A DNA stretch of 64,000 nt, taken from contig JANPBM010000044.1 in the NCBI GenBank assembly GCA_031430435.1, forward strand, positions 19,589-83,588. Direction: 5' to 3'. Position 1 is the stretch's first letter, and each line of letters starts with the position of its first letter. This DNA comes from JANNVK01 sp031430435. Its GTDB lineage: Bacteria; Acidobacteriota; Blastocatellia; Pyrinomonadales; Pyrinomonadaceae. Of the stretch, positions 9,434-17,331 are shown one piece after another. The translations under genes were made by a program, and so were the position numbers. The notes under the pieces are model-generated. The model was not told the origin of the DNA and did not search any database. It worked only from the letters and a program-made list of their open reading frames with translations.

Positions 9434-10564
9434 ATGAACATCGGGATTACAGTTTACCCAACCTATGGCGGAAGCGGAATTGTCGGCTCGGAACTTGGCA
9501 AAGAGCTTGCCGAACGCGGACATAACGTCCATTTTATTTCGTCAAGTTTGCCGACGCGATTGACCGAATTAAATGACCGCGTACATTTTCACGAAGTTGA
9601 TATGATGTCGTATCCGCTGTTTGACCATCAGCCGTACACGCTGGCATTGGCGACCAAAATCGGCACGGTTGCGCGTTCTGAAAATCTCGATTTAATCCAC
9701 GTTCATTACGCAATTCCGCATTCAATCAGTGCAATTTTGGCACGCGAATCAATCAAATCAAAACGCTATCTGCCCGTCATTACTACACTTCACGGCACAG
9801 ACATAACTTTGGTCGGAGCAGATCGGAGTTATCTGCCGATTACCAAATATGCTTTGCAAGAATCGAACGGCGTAACGGCGATCTCGAAATTTTTGAAGCA
9901 AGCGACGATTGAAACTTTCGATTTCGACGAGATCGAAGTCATTCCGAATTTTATTTGTCCGAAAGATTATCAACGAAATTTCGCCTCGCCGTTGCGTTTG
10001 GAACTTGCCCCGAACGGCGAAAAACTATTGGTTCACGTTTCAAATTTTCGTCCCGTCAAACGTCCCGTCGATTGCGTTGAAATTTTGGCGAAAATTTTAC
10101 AACAAGGCGAAAAAGCTCGGTTGGTGATGGTCGGCGACGGACCTGAACGCTCTAACGCAAAGTTTCGCGCAAAGCAGTTAGATATTGAAGAACACGTACT
10201 TTTTGTCGGCAAACAACCAAACATTTCCGACTATTTGGAAATCGCCGATGTGTTTTTGTTGCCTTCGGAAACGGAAAGTTTCGGACTCGCGGCGTTGGAA
10301 GCTCAATCGTGCGAAGTTGTGGTTGTCGCGTCTCGCGTTGCGGGAATACCCGAAGTCGTCAATGACGGCGAAACAGGTTTTTTGAGCGAAGTCGGCAATG
10401 TTGAAAAGATGGCTGACGATGTCGTTAAATTGTTGCGAGATGATGATTTACGGCTTGCATTCGGCAAACGCGGGCGTGAACTTGCGGTCGAAAGATATAA
10501 TACCGACAAAGTAATTCCGCAATATATCGACTATTACGAGAAAGTTTTAGCAAAAATAAACTGA
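9434..10564 (+). CDS. bshA: N-acetyl-alpha-D-glucosaminyl L-malate synthase BshA
   Basis: 376 residues, a GT4 glycosyltransferase of the usual BshA length. Distinctive features are the start GITVYPTYGGSGIVGSELG, HVHYAIPHSISA, TTLHGTDITLVGADRSY, NGVTAISKFLK and VIPNFICPKDYQR, then the nucleotide-sugar end LPSETESFGLAALEAQSCEVVVVASRVAGIPEV. It joins GlcNAc from UDP-GlcNAc to L-malate, the first step of bacillithiol synthesis, so the organism probably uses this thiol. BshB and BshC are not in the window. The stop abuts the recN stop on the other strand with no spacing. Confidence 0.93.
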   Translation: MNIGITVYPTYGGSGIVGSELGKELAERGHNVHFISSSLPTRLTELNDRVHFHEVDMMSYPLFDHQPYTLALATKIGTVARSENLDLIHVHYAIPHSISAILARESIKSKRYLPVITTLHGTDITLVGADRSYLPITKYALQESNGVTAISKFLKQATIETFDFDEIEVIPNFICPKDYQRNFASPLRLELAPNGEKLLVHVSNFRPVKRPVDCVEILAKILQQGEKARLVMVGDGPERSNAKFRAKQLDIEEHVLFVGKQPNISDYLEIADVFLLPSETESFGLAALEAQSCEVVVVASRVAGIPEVVNDGETGFLSEVGNVEKMADDVVKLLRDDDLRLAFGKRGRELAVERYNTDKVIPQYIDYYEKVLAKIN

Positions 10565-12247
10565 TTACCTGCTGCCGATGGCGGTTTTAATCATTTCTTT
10601 GGCGTGATTTCGGGCAGATTCGGTGATTTTTTCGCCCGCCAGCATTCTGGCGATTTCTTCGATGCGTAATTTTTCGTCCAATTCTTTGATAAAAACTTTT
10701 GTTTTATTGCCGACCGTTTCTTTTGAAACAACAAAATGATGTGTTGCGAAACTTGCGACTTGCGGTTGATGCGTAACACACAAAACCTGCTGATTTTTTG
10801 ATAATTCTTTTAATTTCAACCCGACCGCTTCGGCGACTCGACCGCCGATTCCCGCGTCGATTTCATCAAAAACCATTGTTTTTCCGCCGGTTGTAAGTTT
10901 GGTTGTCGTGTTCAAAATCAACATTAACCGCGAAGTTTCGCCGCCCGAAGCAACTTTGGCAATCGGTTTGACACTTTCGCCGACATTTGCCGAAAAATAA
11001 AATTCGATATAGTCTAAACCTTTTGCCGTAAACGATTTATCATCAGTTTCATCCGCAACAATTCGTACCTCGAAACGCGCTTTTTCAAGCGAAACGGCTT
11101 TCAAATTTTCTTCAACATTTTTCTCGAACTTCTTCGCCGATTTTACTCTTTTGTCGTGCAAATCAAGGGCAATTTTCAAATAATTCTGCTTGGCTTTTTC
11201 CAACTTTTTTTGCAACTCTTTTTCGGTTAAACTCGCATCCTCGATTCGTGAAAGCCGTTCTTCGGATTCGGTCAAATGTGTCGAAACGCTTTCAATCGAG
11301 CCGCCGTATTTACGTTTCAAACGCGAAATTTCTGCCAGCCGAAGTTCGATTTCGTCTAATCTTTCGGGTGAAAAGTCGAGTGAGCCGCGAAAGTCCCGAA
11401 TCGCAAACGCCAAATCTTCGAGTAACGCCTCAGTTGCGTCCAGACTTTCCAAATAATCTTGAAAACTTGATTCAAATTCTGAAAGTTCACGAACTCGGCG
11501 GACGATTTTTTCTAATGTTGTCAGCGTTGCGGATTCTGCTTCGTAAAGTAAATCGTAGCTTTCATCACTTAATTTCGACAATTTTTCCGAATTGTTCAAA
11601 CGTCGCTTTTCTTCTTCAAGTTGTTCGTCTTCAACGGGTTGCAGATTTGCCCTGCGAATTTCTTTGACCTGAAACTGTAAAACATCAAGCAATTGAAGTT
11701 TTTGCGCTTCGTCCGAATGAAGCGATTTTAATTCATTTTGAATTGACGAAAACCGCTGAAAAGTTTCTGCCGCTTTTTCACGCAGATTTTCGATTTCGGC
11801 ATACTCGTCCAAAATTTCAAGATGAGTTTGCTGATTAAAAAGCGTAGCCTGTTCGCCTTGACCGTGAATATCAACCAAATATGTGCCGATTTTGCGCAGG
11901 AAATTTTGTGTAACTAATTGATTATTAACAAAGATACGATTTTTTCCCGTCGCGGAAAGTTCGCGGCGGACGATTATTTCATCATCGATTTCCACACCGC
12001 TTTCATCGCAGATTTCTTGAAGTTCTTTGTTTGGATCTATCGAAAAAAGTCCTTCGATGCGGGCTTCGGTTTCGCCGGATTTTATCAAATCGGATGAAAT
12101 TCGCTCGCCTGTGAGTGCGGAAAGGCTGTCAACAATAATTGATTTTCCCGAACCTGTTTCGCCCGTGAGAAGATTTAAGCCCGTTGAAAATTCAAGGTTT
12201 AACTCATCGATTAAAGCGATATTTTTGATTTTGAGAAACGACAACAT
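10565..12247 (-). CDS. recN: DNA repair ATPase RecN
   Basis: 560 residues, standard RecN length. Walker A GETGSGKS is at residues 29-36. The RecN-specific VRRELSATGKNRIFVNNQLV and YLVDIHGQGEQATLF follow. A long coiled coil fills the middle (residues ~160-390), then the ABC signature region VASGGETSRLMLIL and Walker B TMVFDEIDAGIGGRVAEAVG. It is an SMC-like cohesin acting in double-strand break repair. It is convergent with bshA and ends directly against it. Confidence 0.96.
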   Translation of the reverse strand: MLSFLKIKNIALIDELNLEFSTGLNLLTGETGSGKSIIVDSLSALTGERISSDLIKSGETEARIEGLFSIDPNKELQEICDESGVEIDDEIIVRRELSATGKNRIFVNNQLVTQNFLRKIGTYLVDIHGQGEQATLFNQQTHLEILDEYAEIENLREKAAETFQRFSSIQNELKSLHSDEAQKLQLLDVLQFQVKEIRRANLQPVEDEQLEEEKRRLNNSEKLSKLSDESYDLLYEAESATLTTLEKIVRRVRELSEFESSFQDYLESLDATEALLEDLAFAIRDFRGSLDFSPERLDEIELRLAEISRLKRKYGGSIESVSTHLTESEERLSRIEDASLTEKELQKKLEKAKQNYLKIALDLHDKRVKSAKKFEKNVEENLKAVSLEKARFEVRIVADETDDKSFTAKGLDYIEFYFSANVGESVKPIAKVASGGETSRLMLILNTTTKLTTGGKTMVFDEIDAGIGGRVAEAVGLKLKELSKNQQVLCVTHQPQVASFATHHFVVSKETVGNKTKVFIKELDEKLRIEEIARMLAGEKITESARNHAKEMIKTAIGSR

Positions 12248-12262
12248 TGGTTAAAGTAAAAA

Positions 12263-12288
12263 GGCAAAAGTAAAAACATTACTTTGCC
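12263..12288 (-). terminator. Hairpin terminator after the zinc-ribbon/TonB gene
   Basis: GGCAAA-A-GTAA (12263-12273) pairs with TTACTTTGCC (12279-12288) with one bulge and a 5-base loop. Read leftward the stem is followed by TTTTTACTTT, suiting termination of the gene ending at 12316. It is also one of the word-built inverted repeats noted elsewhere. Confidence 0.6.
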
Positions 12289-12315
12289 AAGTCGGTTTAT
12301 TTTGTAAAACCCCTT

Positions 12316-13401
12316 TTAATTTACAAAATTATAAACCAAAGTTCCAACCGCTTTTACGTTTTCTCCGCCGATTTTTGCGGAAAATTTTGCTTGTCTGGCG
12401 GCGGCTTCGGCTGGCGAACGCAACAACATATTTCCGCTCACGGCTTTTGCCGAAAGAACGTTTCCTTCTTCATCGACCGTAACTTGCACAACAACCTGAC
12501 CGTTTGCGCCGGCTTGTTTGGCAATCGGCGGGTAAGCAGGTTTCGGCAAACTGACGGCGCGACTCGTTAAATTTCCGACACTGACGTTTTTCGGCGCGGT
12601 ATTTGTCGCGGGCGTTGTCGCAGGTTTCGGAGTCGGTGTTTTAGGAAGCCCCGTGTTAGTGTTCGTCGAACCCGGTTTGGCGTTGATGTTGGTGTTGCCG
12701 GCTGCCGTATTTACATTCGAGTTTGTGTTTGCTTTAACATTGGCGTTGACGTTGTTGTTAGCAGGTTTAATTGTCGGTTTCGGCGTTGGTTTCGGCGTTG
12801 GAGTCGGTGTTTTCAGATTCGTGTTACCGACGTTAGTATTGAAATTCGCATTAAAATTCGCGTTTGAATTGCCTGAACCGCCATTGTAATTAAAGTTGTA
12901 ATTCGAGTTGTCGGTATTTATGTTTTGGACAACATTTCCGTTCAAAGCCGCCAAATTCGCGGTTTGATTCGTGTTATTCGGTTTATTGGCATTTTCGCCG
13001 TTATTTCCGCTCAAAAACCACCACACGCCGAAACCGCCGCCAAGCACCGCCAATGTCCCGAACAAAGTCAAGAAAACGGTCAAACCTGTATTTGATTTTT
13101 TCGGCGGATTTGTTTGAAAACCTTTTTGCGGAGTAGTTTTTTTTATTTCGGGCGGCGATGTTTGCACCACAATTCGTTGTCGCGGTTCTTCGTTCGGTTG
13201 TTGCAAAGGTGCCGTGTTGTCGGTTTTTTTGCGGGCGATTACGGTGTCTTCGCCAAGTTCATCAGGCATATTTATCGAACTTTGACTCGGCAACGCGGTA
13301 AAACTCGGCGGCGTTTCGCTGATTAAAGGCGTGCCGTCGATTTTGCAAAATCGCAAAATCGCATCATCATATTTGGTCTGACATTTCGGACAAAATTTCA
13401 T
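12316..13401 (-). CDS. Zinc-ribbon, transmembrane, Asn-rich linker and TonB C-terminal domain protein
   Basis: 361 residues in four parts. An N-terminal zinc ribbon (FCPKCQTKYDDAILRFCKIDGTPL) comes first. A single membrane helix follows near 108-135 (GLTVFLTLFGTLAVLGGGFGVWWFL). Then comes a long low-complexity linker rich in Asn, Thr and Pro (NTN/NVN and TPTPKPTPKP repeats), and finally a TonB C-terminal domain in the last ~90 residues (PKPAYPPIAKQAGANGQVVVQVTVDEEGNVLSAKAVSG). The layout implies a cytoplasmic ribbon, a periplasm-spanning linker and an outer-membrane contact domain. It could energise receptors such as the one at 43123-46062, but no ExbB/ExbD is in the window. Confidence 0.85.
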   Translation of the reverse strand: MKFCPKCQTKYDDAILRFCKIDGTPLISETPPSFTALPSQSSINMPDELGEDTVIARKKTDNTAPLQQPNEEPRQRIVVQTSPPEIKKTTPQKGFQTNPPKKSNTGLTVFLTLFGTLAVLGGGFGVWWFLSGNNGENANKPNNTNQTANLAALNGNVVQNINTDNSNYNFNYNGGSGNSNANFNANFNTNVGNTNLKTPTPTPKPTPKPTIKPANNNVNANVKANTNSNVNTAAGNTNINAKPGSTNTNTGLPKTPTPKPATTPATNTAPKNVSVGNLTSRAVSLPKPAYPPIAKQAGANGQVVVQVTVDEEGNVLSAKAVSGNMLLRSPAEAAARQAKFSAKIGGENVKAVGTLVYNFVN

Positions 13402-13496
13402 TTTTCAAACTCGGTTTTTTATTTTTTCAATAACTTGTGCCAAAATCTTACTTTCGTCATTCTAGCACGAAAAGTTTCAATAAACATACTATTTAT

Positions 13497-14663
13497 ATGA
13501 CAAATTTCAGTTCATTTATTGCAAATCGGATCGACCAAGTTCCGATTTCCGGCATCAGACGCTTTTTCGGCTTGACCGAAAAGATGCCGAATGTGATTTC
13601 TCTCGGCATCGGCGAACCCGATTTCGGCACACCGTCGCCGATTACCGAAGCGGGTTTTAAGGCGGTTCACGGAAAATCGATCGGCTATACGGCGAACTCC
13701 GGTTTGCCCGAATTGCGTCAAGCGATTGCCGAACATCTCGAAAAACTTTACGGTGTTTCATATAATCCGCACGACGAAATTATTGTAACAGTCGGCGTAA
13801 GTGAAGGAATGAAATGCGTTATGTCGGCGTTGTGTAACGAAGGCGATGAAATTATTGTCCCGCAACCGTGTTTCGTCGCCTACACGCCGGAGATTATTTT
13901 TGCGAACGGAAAACCCGTTGAAGTTGAATGCAAAGCCGAAAATAATTTTGAAATCACGGCAGCCGAAATCCGCAAAGCAATCACGCCGAAGACGAAAGCG
14001 ATTTTTCTCGGTTTTCCGAATAATCCGACGGGTGCCGTGCTTTCACGCAAAAACGCGCTTGAAATTGCCAAACTTGCCGAAGAAAAAAATCTGCTTATAA
14101 TTTCCGATGAAATTTACGACCGTTTCACCTACGGCGTTGACCACGTTTGTCTGCCCGCGTTGCCGAATATGAAAGAACGGACGATTTTGCTCGGAGGTTT
14201 TTCAAAAAATTACGCGATGACAGGTTGGCGAGTCGGCTATATCTGCGGAAACAAAGAACTTATGGCGGCGTTCGGCAAAATCCATCAATACTGCGTGATG
14301 TCTGCGCCGACAATTTCGCAGTTTGCGGCAATCGCGGCGTTGCAAATCGGCGAGCCTTTTGTGCAGGAAATGAAGGCGGAATATGACCGCCGCAGAAAGT
14401 TTGTCGTCTCTGCATTTAACGAAACAGGTTTGGATTGTTTTGAGCCGAAAGGTGCGTTTTATGCGTTTCCGTCGATTAAAAAAACAGGTTTAAGTTCTGA
14501 TGAATTTTGCGATAAACTGTTGGAACAACAACAAGTTGCGGTGATTCCGGGAAATGCTTTCGGACTCGGCGGCGAAGGTCACATTCGGGTGGCGTATTGT
14601 AAATCTTACGAACAACTGGAAATCGCCGCAGAGAGAATTCGCAATTTTGTAAGCGAACTTTAA
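13497..14663 (+). CDS. Class I/II pyridoxal-phosphate aminotransferase
   Basis: 388 residues from the ATG at 13497; the frame also opens at a GTG at 13437, but the added 20 residues look unlike the family. The fold-type I features are all present: ISLGIGEPDFGTPSP, NEIIVTVGVSEGMKCV (turn before the cofactor phosphate site), FLGFPNNPTGAV, ISDEIYDRFTYG, the Schiff-base lysine in LLGGFSKNYAMTGWRVGY, and FYAFPSI with a final HIRVAYC. It resembles aspartate/aromatic or alanine-type transaminases, and the exact substrate cannot be fixed. No clear ribosome site precedes the start. Confidence 0.85.
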   Translation: MTNFSSFIANRIDQVPISGIRRFFGLTEKMPNVISLGIGEPDFGTPSPITEAGFKAVHGKSIGYTANSGLPELRQAIAEHLEKLYGVSYNPHDEIIVTVGVSEGMKCVMSALCNEGDEIIVPQPCFVAYTPEIIFANGKPVEVECKAENNFEITAAEIRKAITPKTKAIFLGFPNNPTGAVLSRKNALEIAKLAEEKNLLIISDEIYDRFTYGVDHVCLPALPNMKERTILLGGFSKNYAMTGWRVGYICGNKELMAAFGKIHQYCVMSAPTISQFAAIAALQIGEPFVQEMKAEYDRRRKFVVSAFNETGLDCFEPKGAFYAFPSIKKTGLSSDEFCDKLLEQQQVAVIPGNAFGLGGEGHIRVAYCKSYEQLEIAAERIRNFVSEL

Positions 14664-14713
14664 CGCCCGACATTCAGAAAATACTTTATGGCGGCGCTTG
14701 CCGGCAAACATTC

Positions 14714-16090
14714 CTAATTTACAATGTTTGTCGGATATTTGCCGTCCCAACAAGCCATACAAGCCGAATCTGTCTCAAACCCGATCGCGTCCGCCATTCC
14801 CTGCTGCGATAAATAGCCTAAACTATCGGCTTCAATATAGTTACAAACTTCGGCAACCGACATTTTGGCGGCGATTAACTGCGTTTTATCGGGCGTATCA
14901 ACGCCGTAATAACAAGGTGAAACCGTCGGCGGACACGAAATTCTCATATGCACTTCGCTTGCTCCGGCTTCACGCACCATTTGAACAATTTTTTTCGAGG
15001 TTGTGCCGCGAACGATCGAATCATCGACCAAAATTATGCGTCTGCCTTCGATTAAGTCTCTGATAGGATTGAGTTTAAGCCGTACGCCGAACGAACGAAT
15101 CGACTGACTCGGTTCGATAAAAGTTCGCCCGACATAATGATTTCGGATAATCGCGTGGCGAAAATTGATGCCCGATTGGCGGGCGTAACCGACCGCCGCC
15201 GCCACGCCCGAATCAGGCACGGGAACGACCAAATCTGCGTCAATCGGATGTTCGACGGCAAGTTGTTTACCCATTTTGTGCCGCGATTCGTTGACCGATT
15301 TGCCGAAAATAATCGAATCGGGACGCGAAAAGTAAACGTGTTCAAACGTGCAAACCGAAGATTTTTTCGGCTCGAACGGAAACATTGAATGCAAACCGTT
15401 TTCGTCGATTACAAGCATTTCGCCGGCTTTGATCTCGCGTTCGTATTTTGCGTCCATCAAATCAAACGCGCAAGTTTCGGACGCAACGCACCACGCATCT
15501 TTTAATTTTCCCAACACCAGCGGACGAAACCCGCGCGGATCACGGACGGCAATCAAAGCGTTCGGCGTTAAAAACAACAGCGAAAATGCGCCTTCCGTTT
15601 CGCTCAAAACCTGTTTAATCGCATCGTTGACGTTGTTTGCATTTGTGCGGGCGATGCCGTGCAAAATTGTTTCTGTGTCGGAGGTCGATGAAAATATCGC
15701 TCCGTTTTGTTCAAGCTCACGGCGTTTTTCATCGGCAAACGGCAAGTTTCCGTTGTGGCAAACCGCAATTTTTCCGTGTCGGCAATCGACCGAAAACGGC
15801 TGAACTTCTTTAATTGTATTTTTGCCCGAAGTCGAATATCGGGTGTGTCCGATGGCGGAAGTACCGGTTAAAGTTCGCAAATTTTCTTTGTTTAAAACAT
15901 CGGCAACCAACCCGATCGAACGAAATTGATGAAGTTCCGCGCCGTCTGCCGAAACGATTCCGCACGCTTCTTGTCCGCGATGTTGCAAGGCAAAAAGTCC
16001 GAGTTGCGTCAGCGTTGAAGCCTCATTGTGTCCGAAAACACCGAATACGCCGCATTCTTCGTGAAATTTATCGACCGGAAAATCGTTCAT
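14714..16090 (-). CDS. purF: Amidophosphoribosyltransferase PurF
   Basis: 458 residues, normal length. After a short propeptide (FHEE) comes the N-terminal nucleophile Cys13 in ECGVFGVFGH. Glutaminase motifs ALQHRGQEACGIV and TRYSTSG follow, then the phosphoribosyltransferase P-loop in RRIILVDDSIVRGTTSKKIV. The cysteine-rich tail (KMSVAEVCNYIEADSLGYLS and ACMACWDG) may hold an Fe-S cluster, as in Bacillus PurF. It makes 5-phosphoribosylamine from PRPP and glutamine in the first step of purine synthesis. Confidence 0.96.
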   Translation of the reverse strand: MNDFPVDKFHEECGVFGVFGHNEASTLTQLGLFALQHRGQEACGIVSADGAELHQFRSIGLVADVLNKENLRTLTGTSAIGHTRYSTSGKNTIKEVQPFSVDCRHGKIAVCHNGNLPFADEKRRELEQNGAIFSSTSDTETILHGIARTNANNVNDAIKQVLSETEGAFSLLFLTPNALIAVRDPRGFRPLVLGKLKDAWCVASETCAFDLMDAKYEREIKAGEMLVIDENGLHSMFPFEPKKSSVCTFEHVYFSRPDSIIFGKSVNESRHKMGKQLAVEHPIDADLVVPVPDSGVAAAVGYARQSGINFRHAIIRNHYVGRTFIEPSQSIRSFGVRLKLNPIRDLIEGRRIILVDDSIVRGTTSKKIVQMVREAGASEVHMRISCPPTVSPCYYGVDTPDKTQLIAAKMSVAEVCNYIEADSLGYLSQQGMADAIGFETDSACMACWDGKYPTNIVN

Positions 16091-16107
16091 TAAATTATTT
16101 TGCCACA

Positions 16108-16150
16108 GAAAAGTGAAGTAGTGAAAAGTGAAAGATGAATAGTGAAAAGT
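16108..16150. repeat. Short direct repeats of GTGAAAAG-type words
   Basis: The gap between purF and kptA holds about four imperfect copies of an AGTGAAAAG word in tandem. No matching reverse-complement arm is present, unlike other gaps in this window. Confidence 0.5.
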
Positions 16151-16167
16151 TAAGAAAATCAGGTTCG

Positions 16168-16704
16168 TTACAAAAATCTCGGCGGAACTTCGTCAATCAG
16201 CCAAACATCATTTTCAGAAACATAAAACTTGAATTTTTCCGCCAACATGGTTTCCGTATCTATTTGAAAAATAACAGGCTTGCCGTGTCGTGAGCAGACT
16301 TTCAGCGCGGTTTCAATCTCAGCGGAAAGATGAACGTGATGTCGTTGCATTTTTGATAAACCTTGCTCGGTAATTATTTTGACATTTTTTTCGGCAGTTC
16401 CGTGATACAAAATTTTCGGCGGAGTTTTTTCCTCAAATTCAATTTTAACCGCAACCGAATGACCTTGATTCGCCCGAATTTTTGTTCCGCTTTCATCAAA
16501 AGCAAAACGCTTTTTTTCGTTTGCGGCAACAATTTCGTTCAGTTCCGATCGCGTCAACTCTTGCCCGTTTGCGACACACGCGGCAATAAGTTTTTCGACT
16601 GAAACCCAACCGTTTTCTTCGAGTATTAAGCCGACAATTTCAGGTTGATGACGCAAAATCAGACTTAAAAACCTGCCGAGTTTTACGCGTTTTTTTTCGT
16701 TCAT
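16168..16704 (-). CDS. kptA: RNA 2'-phosphotransferase KptA/Tpt1
   Basis: 178 residues, the usual size. The N-terminal half has KLGRFLSLILRHQPEIVGL and the winged segment NGWVSVEKLIAACV. The ADP-ribosyltransferase-like half has ILYHGTAEKNVKIITEQGL, RHHVHLSAE and VWLIDEVPPRFL, including the conserved Arg-His, His-Gly-Thr and His-x-His positions. The family removes a 2'-phosphate from RNA with NAD+. Its bacterial role is uncertain, since bacteria lack the tRNA splicing that yields this substrate in yeast. Confidence 0.93.
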   Translation of the reverse strand: MNEKKRVKLGRFLSLILRHQPEIVGLILEENGWVSVEKLIAACVANGQELTRSELNEIVAANEKKRFAFDESGTKIRANQGHSVAVKIEFEEKTPPKILYHGTAEKNVKIITEQGLSKMQRHHVHLSAEIETALKVCSRHGKPVIFQIDTETMLAEKFKFYVSENDVWLIDEVPPRFL

Positions 16705-16783
16705 TTAAAGTTATAACCTGCCGCCGATGAAATATCGATTAAATCTGCGGATAATGTTTTCTTAAACTGTAACCTGCCGTCGC

Positions 16784-17224
16784 CTACTTTACTTCCGTTT
16801 TTTCGGTCGGATATTTGGCATTTACCCACGCTTGCGTTCCGCCGACCAAGGCAAAGGCGTTTGTGATTCCTTTTTCTTTTAATTTAAGCACCAGACCGGC
16901 GCTTGTATGTTCGCTTGGTCAGGAACAATATGCAATGATTTTTTTATCGGTCGGAATTTCTTTCAAACGAGCTTCAACTGCGTCCAACGGCATATTTACC
17001 GCACCTTTGATGTGTTCGGAATCGTAAGCGGCGGCTGCCCGCGTGTCGATAATAAAAATGTTGCCGGCATCAAAAAGTTTTTTTGCGCCTGCCAAAGTTA
17101 TCCGATTTGCGCCGTCTGAGCCGACCGTAATTTCTTTGTCGTCAACTTCTGACATTTTCGCGGTTTGACAAGCTAACCCGATTGCCAAACACGAAATCAT
17201 CAAAATCGATAAAATAATTTTCAT
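16784..17224 (-). CDS. Secreted rhodanese-domain protein, predicted selenoprotein (in-frame UGA = Sec102)
   Basis: Read with the TGA at 16919-16921 as selenocysteine, the gene encodes 146 residues and ends at a TAG at 16784-16786. An N-terminal signal segment ends near Cys19 (CLAIGLAC, possibly a weak lipobox). The rhodanese domain has IIDTRAAAAYDSEHIKGAVNMP and then the active-site loop IIAYC-S-U-PSEHTSAG, with Cys100 and Sec102, followed by a normal C-terminus (FALVGGTQAWVNAKYP). Related rhodaneses have a YCxCP loop, so the UGA falls where a second cysteine is expected. The reading frame continues intact for 45 residues past the UGA and completes the domain, and a SECIS-like hairpin follows it. 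GGAG lies about 8 bases before the ATG. The alternative is a nonsense mutation. Confidence 0.82.
16886..16921 (-). promoter_or_regulatory. Predicted bacterial SECIS element
   Basis: On the minus strand the UGA (16921-16919) is followed by 21 bases. The stem AAGCGCC (16904-16898) pairs with GGTGCTT (16892-16886), seven pairs with one G-U, around the five-base loop GGTCT (16897-16893). A stem-loop about 16-37 nt after the UGA with a G at the start of a small apical loop is the accepted bacterial SECIS form. As I recall, the GGUCU loop is also that of E. coli fdhF. The element lies inside the coding sequence, as bacterial SECIS elements do. Confidence 0.75.
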
Positions 17225-17331
17225 ATATTTTTCTCCAAATCTTTAATAATTAAAAAATATCACAACAAGAGATAAAAGTATCGGAAATCAAGCAAGTTAA
17301 GAATGTCTTTTTCAATTTACCTTGGCTGAAG

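Noticed and set aside
12653..12889. Rightward Leu/Val/Ala-rich ORF opposite the Asn-rich linker
   Set aside because: It is the antisense shadow of the low-complexity linker of the zinc-ribbon/TonB gene.
13437..13496. Upstream GTG start of the aminotransferase
   Set aside because: The extra 20 residues are not typical of the family, and the ATG at 13497 matches the usual N-terminus.
16919..17224. Truncated 101-residue rhodanese ending at the UGA
   Set aside because: The domain would stop in the middle of its active-site loop, while the downstream frame is intact and preceded by a SECIS-like hairpin. I favour readthrough as selenocysteine.
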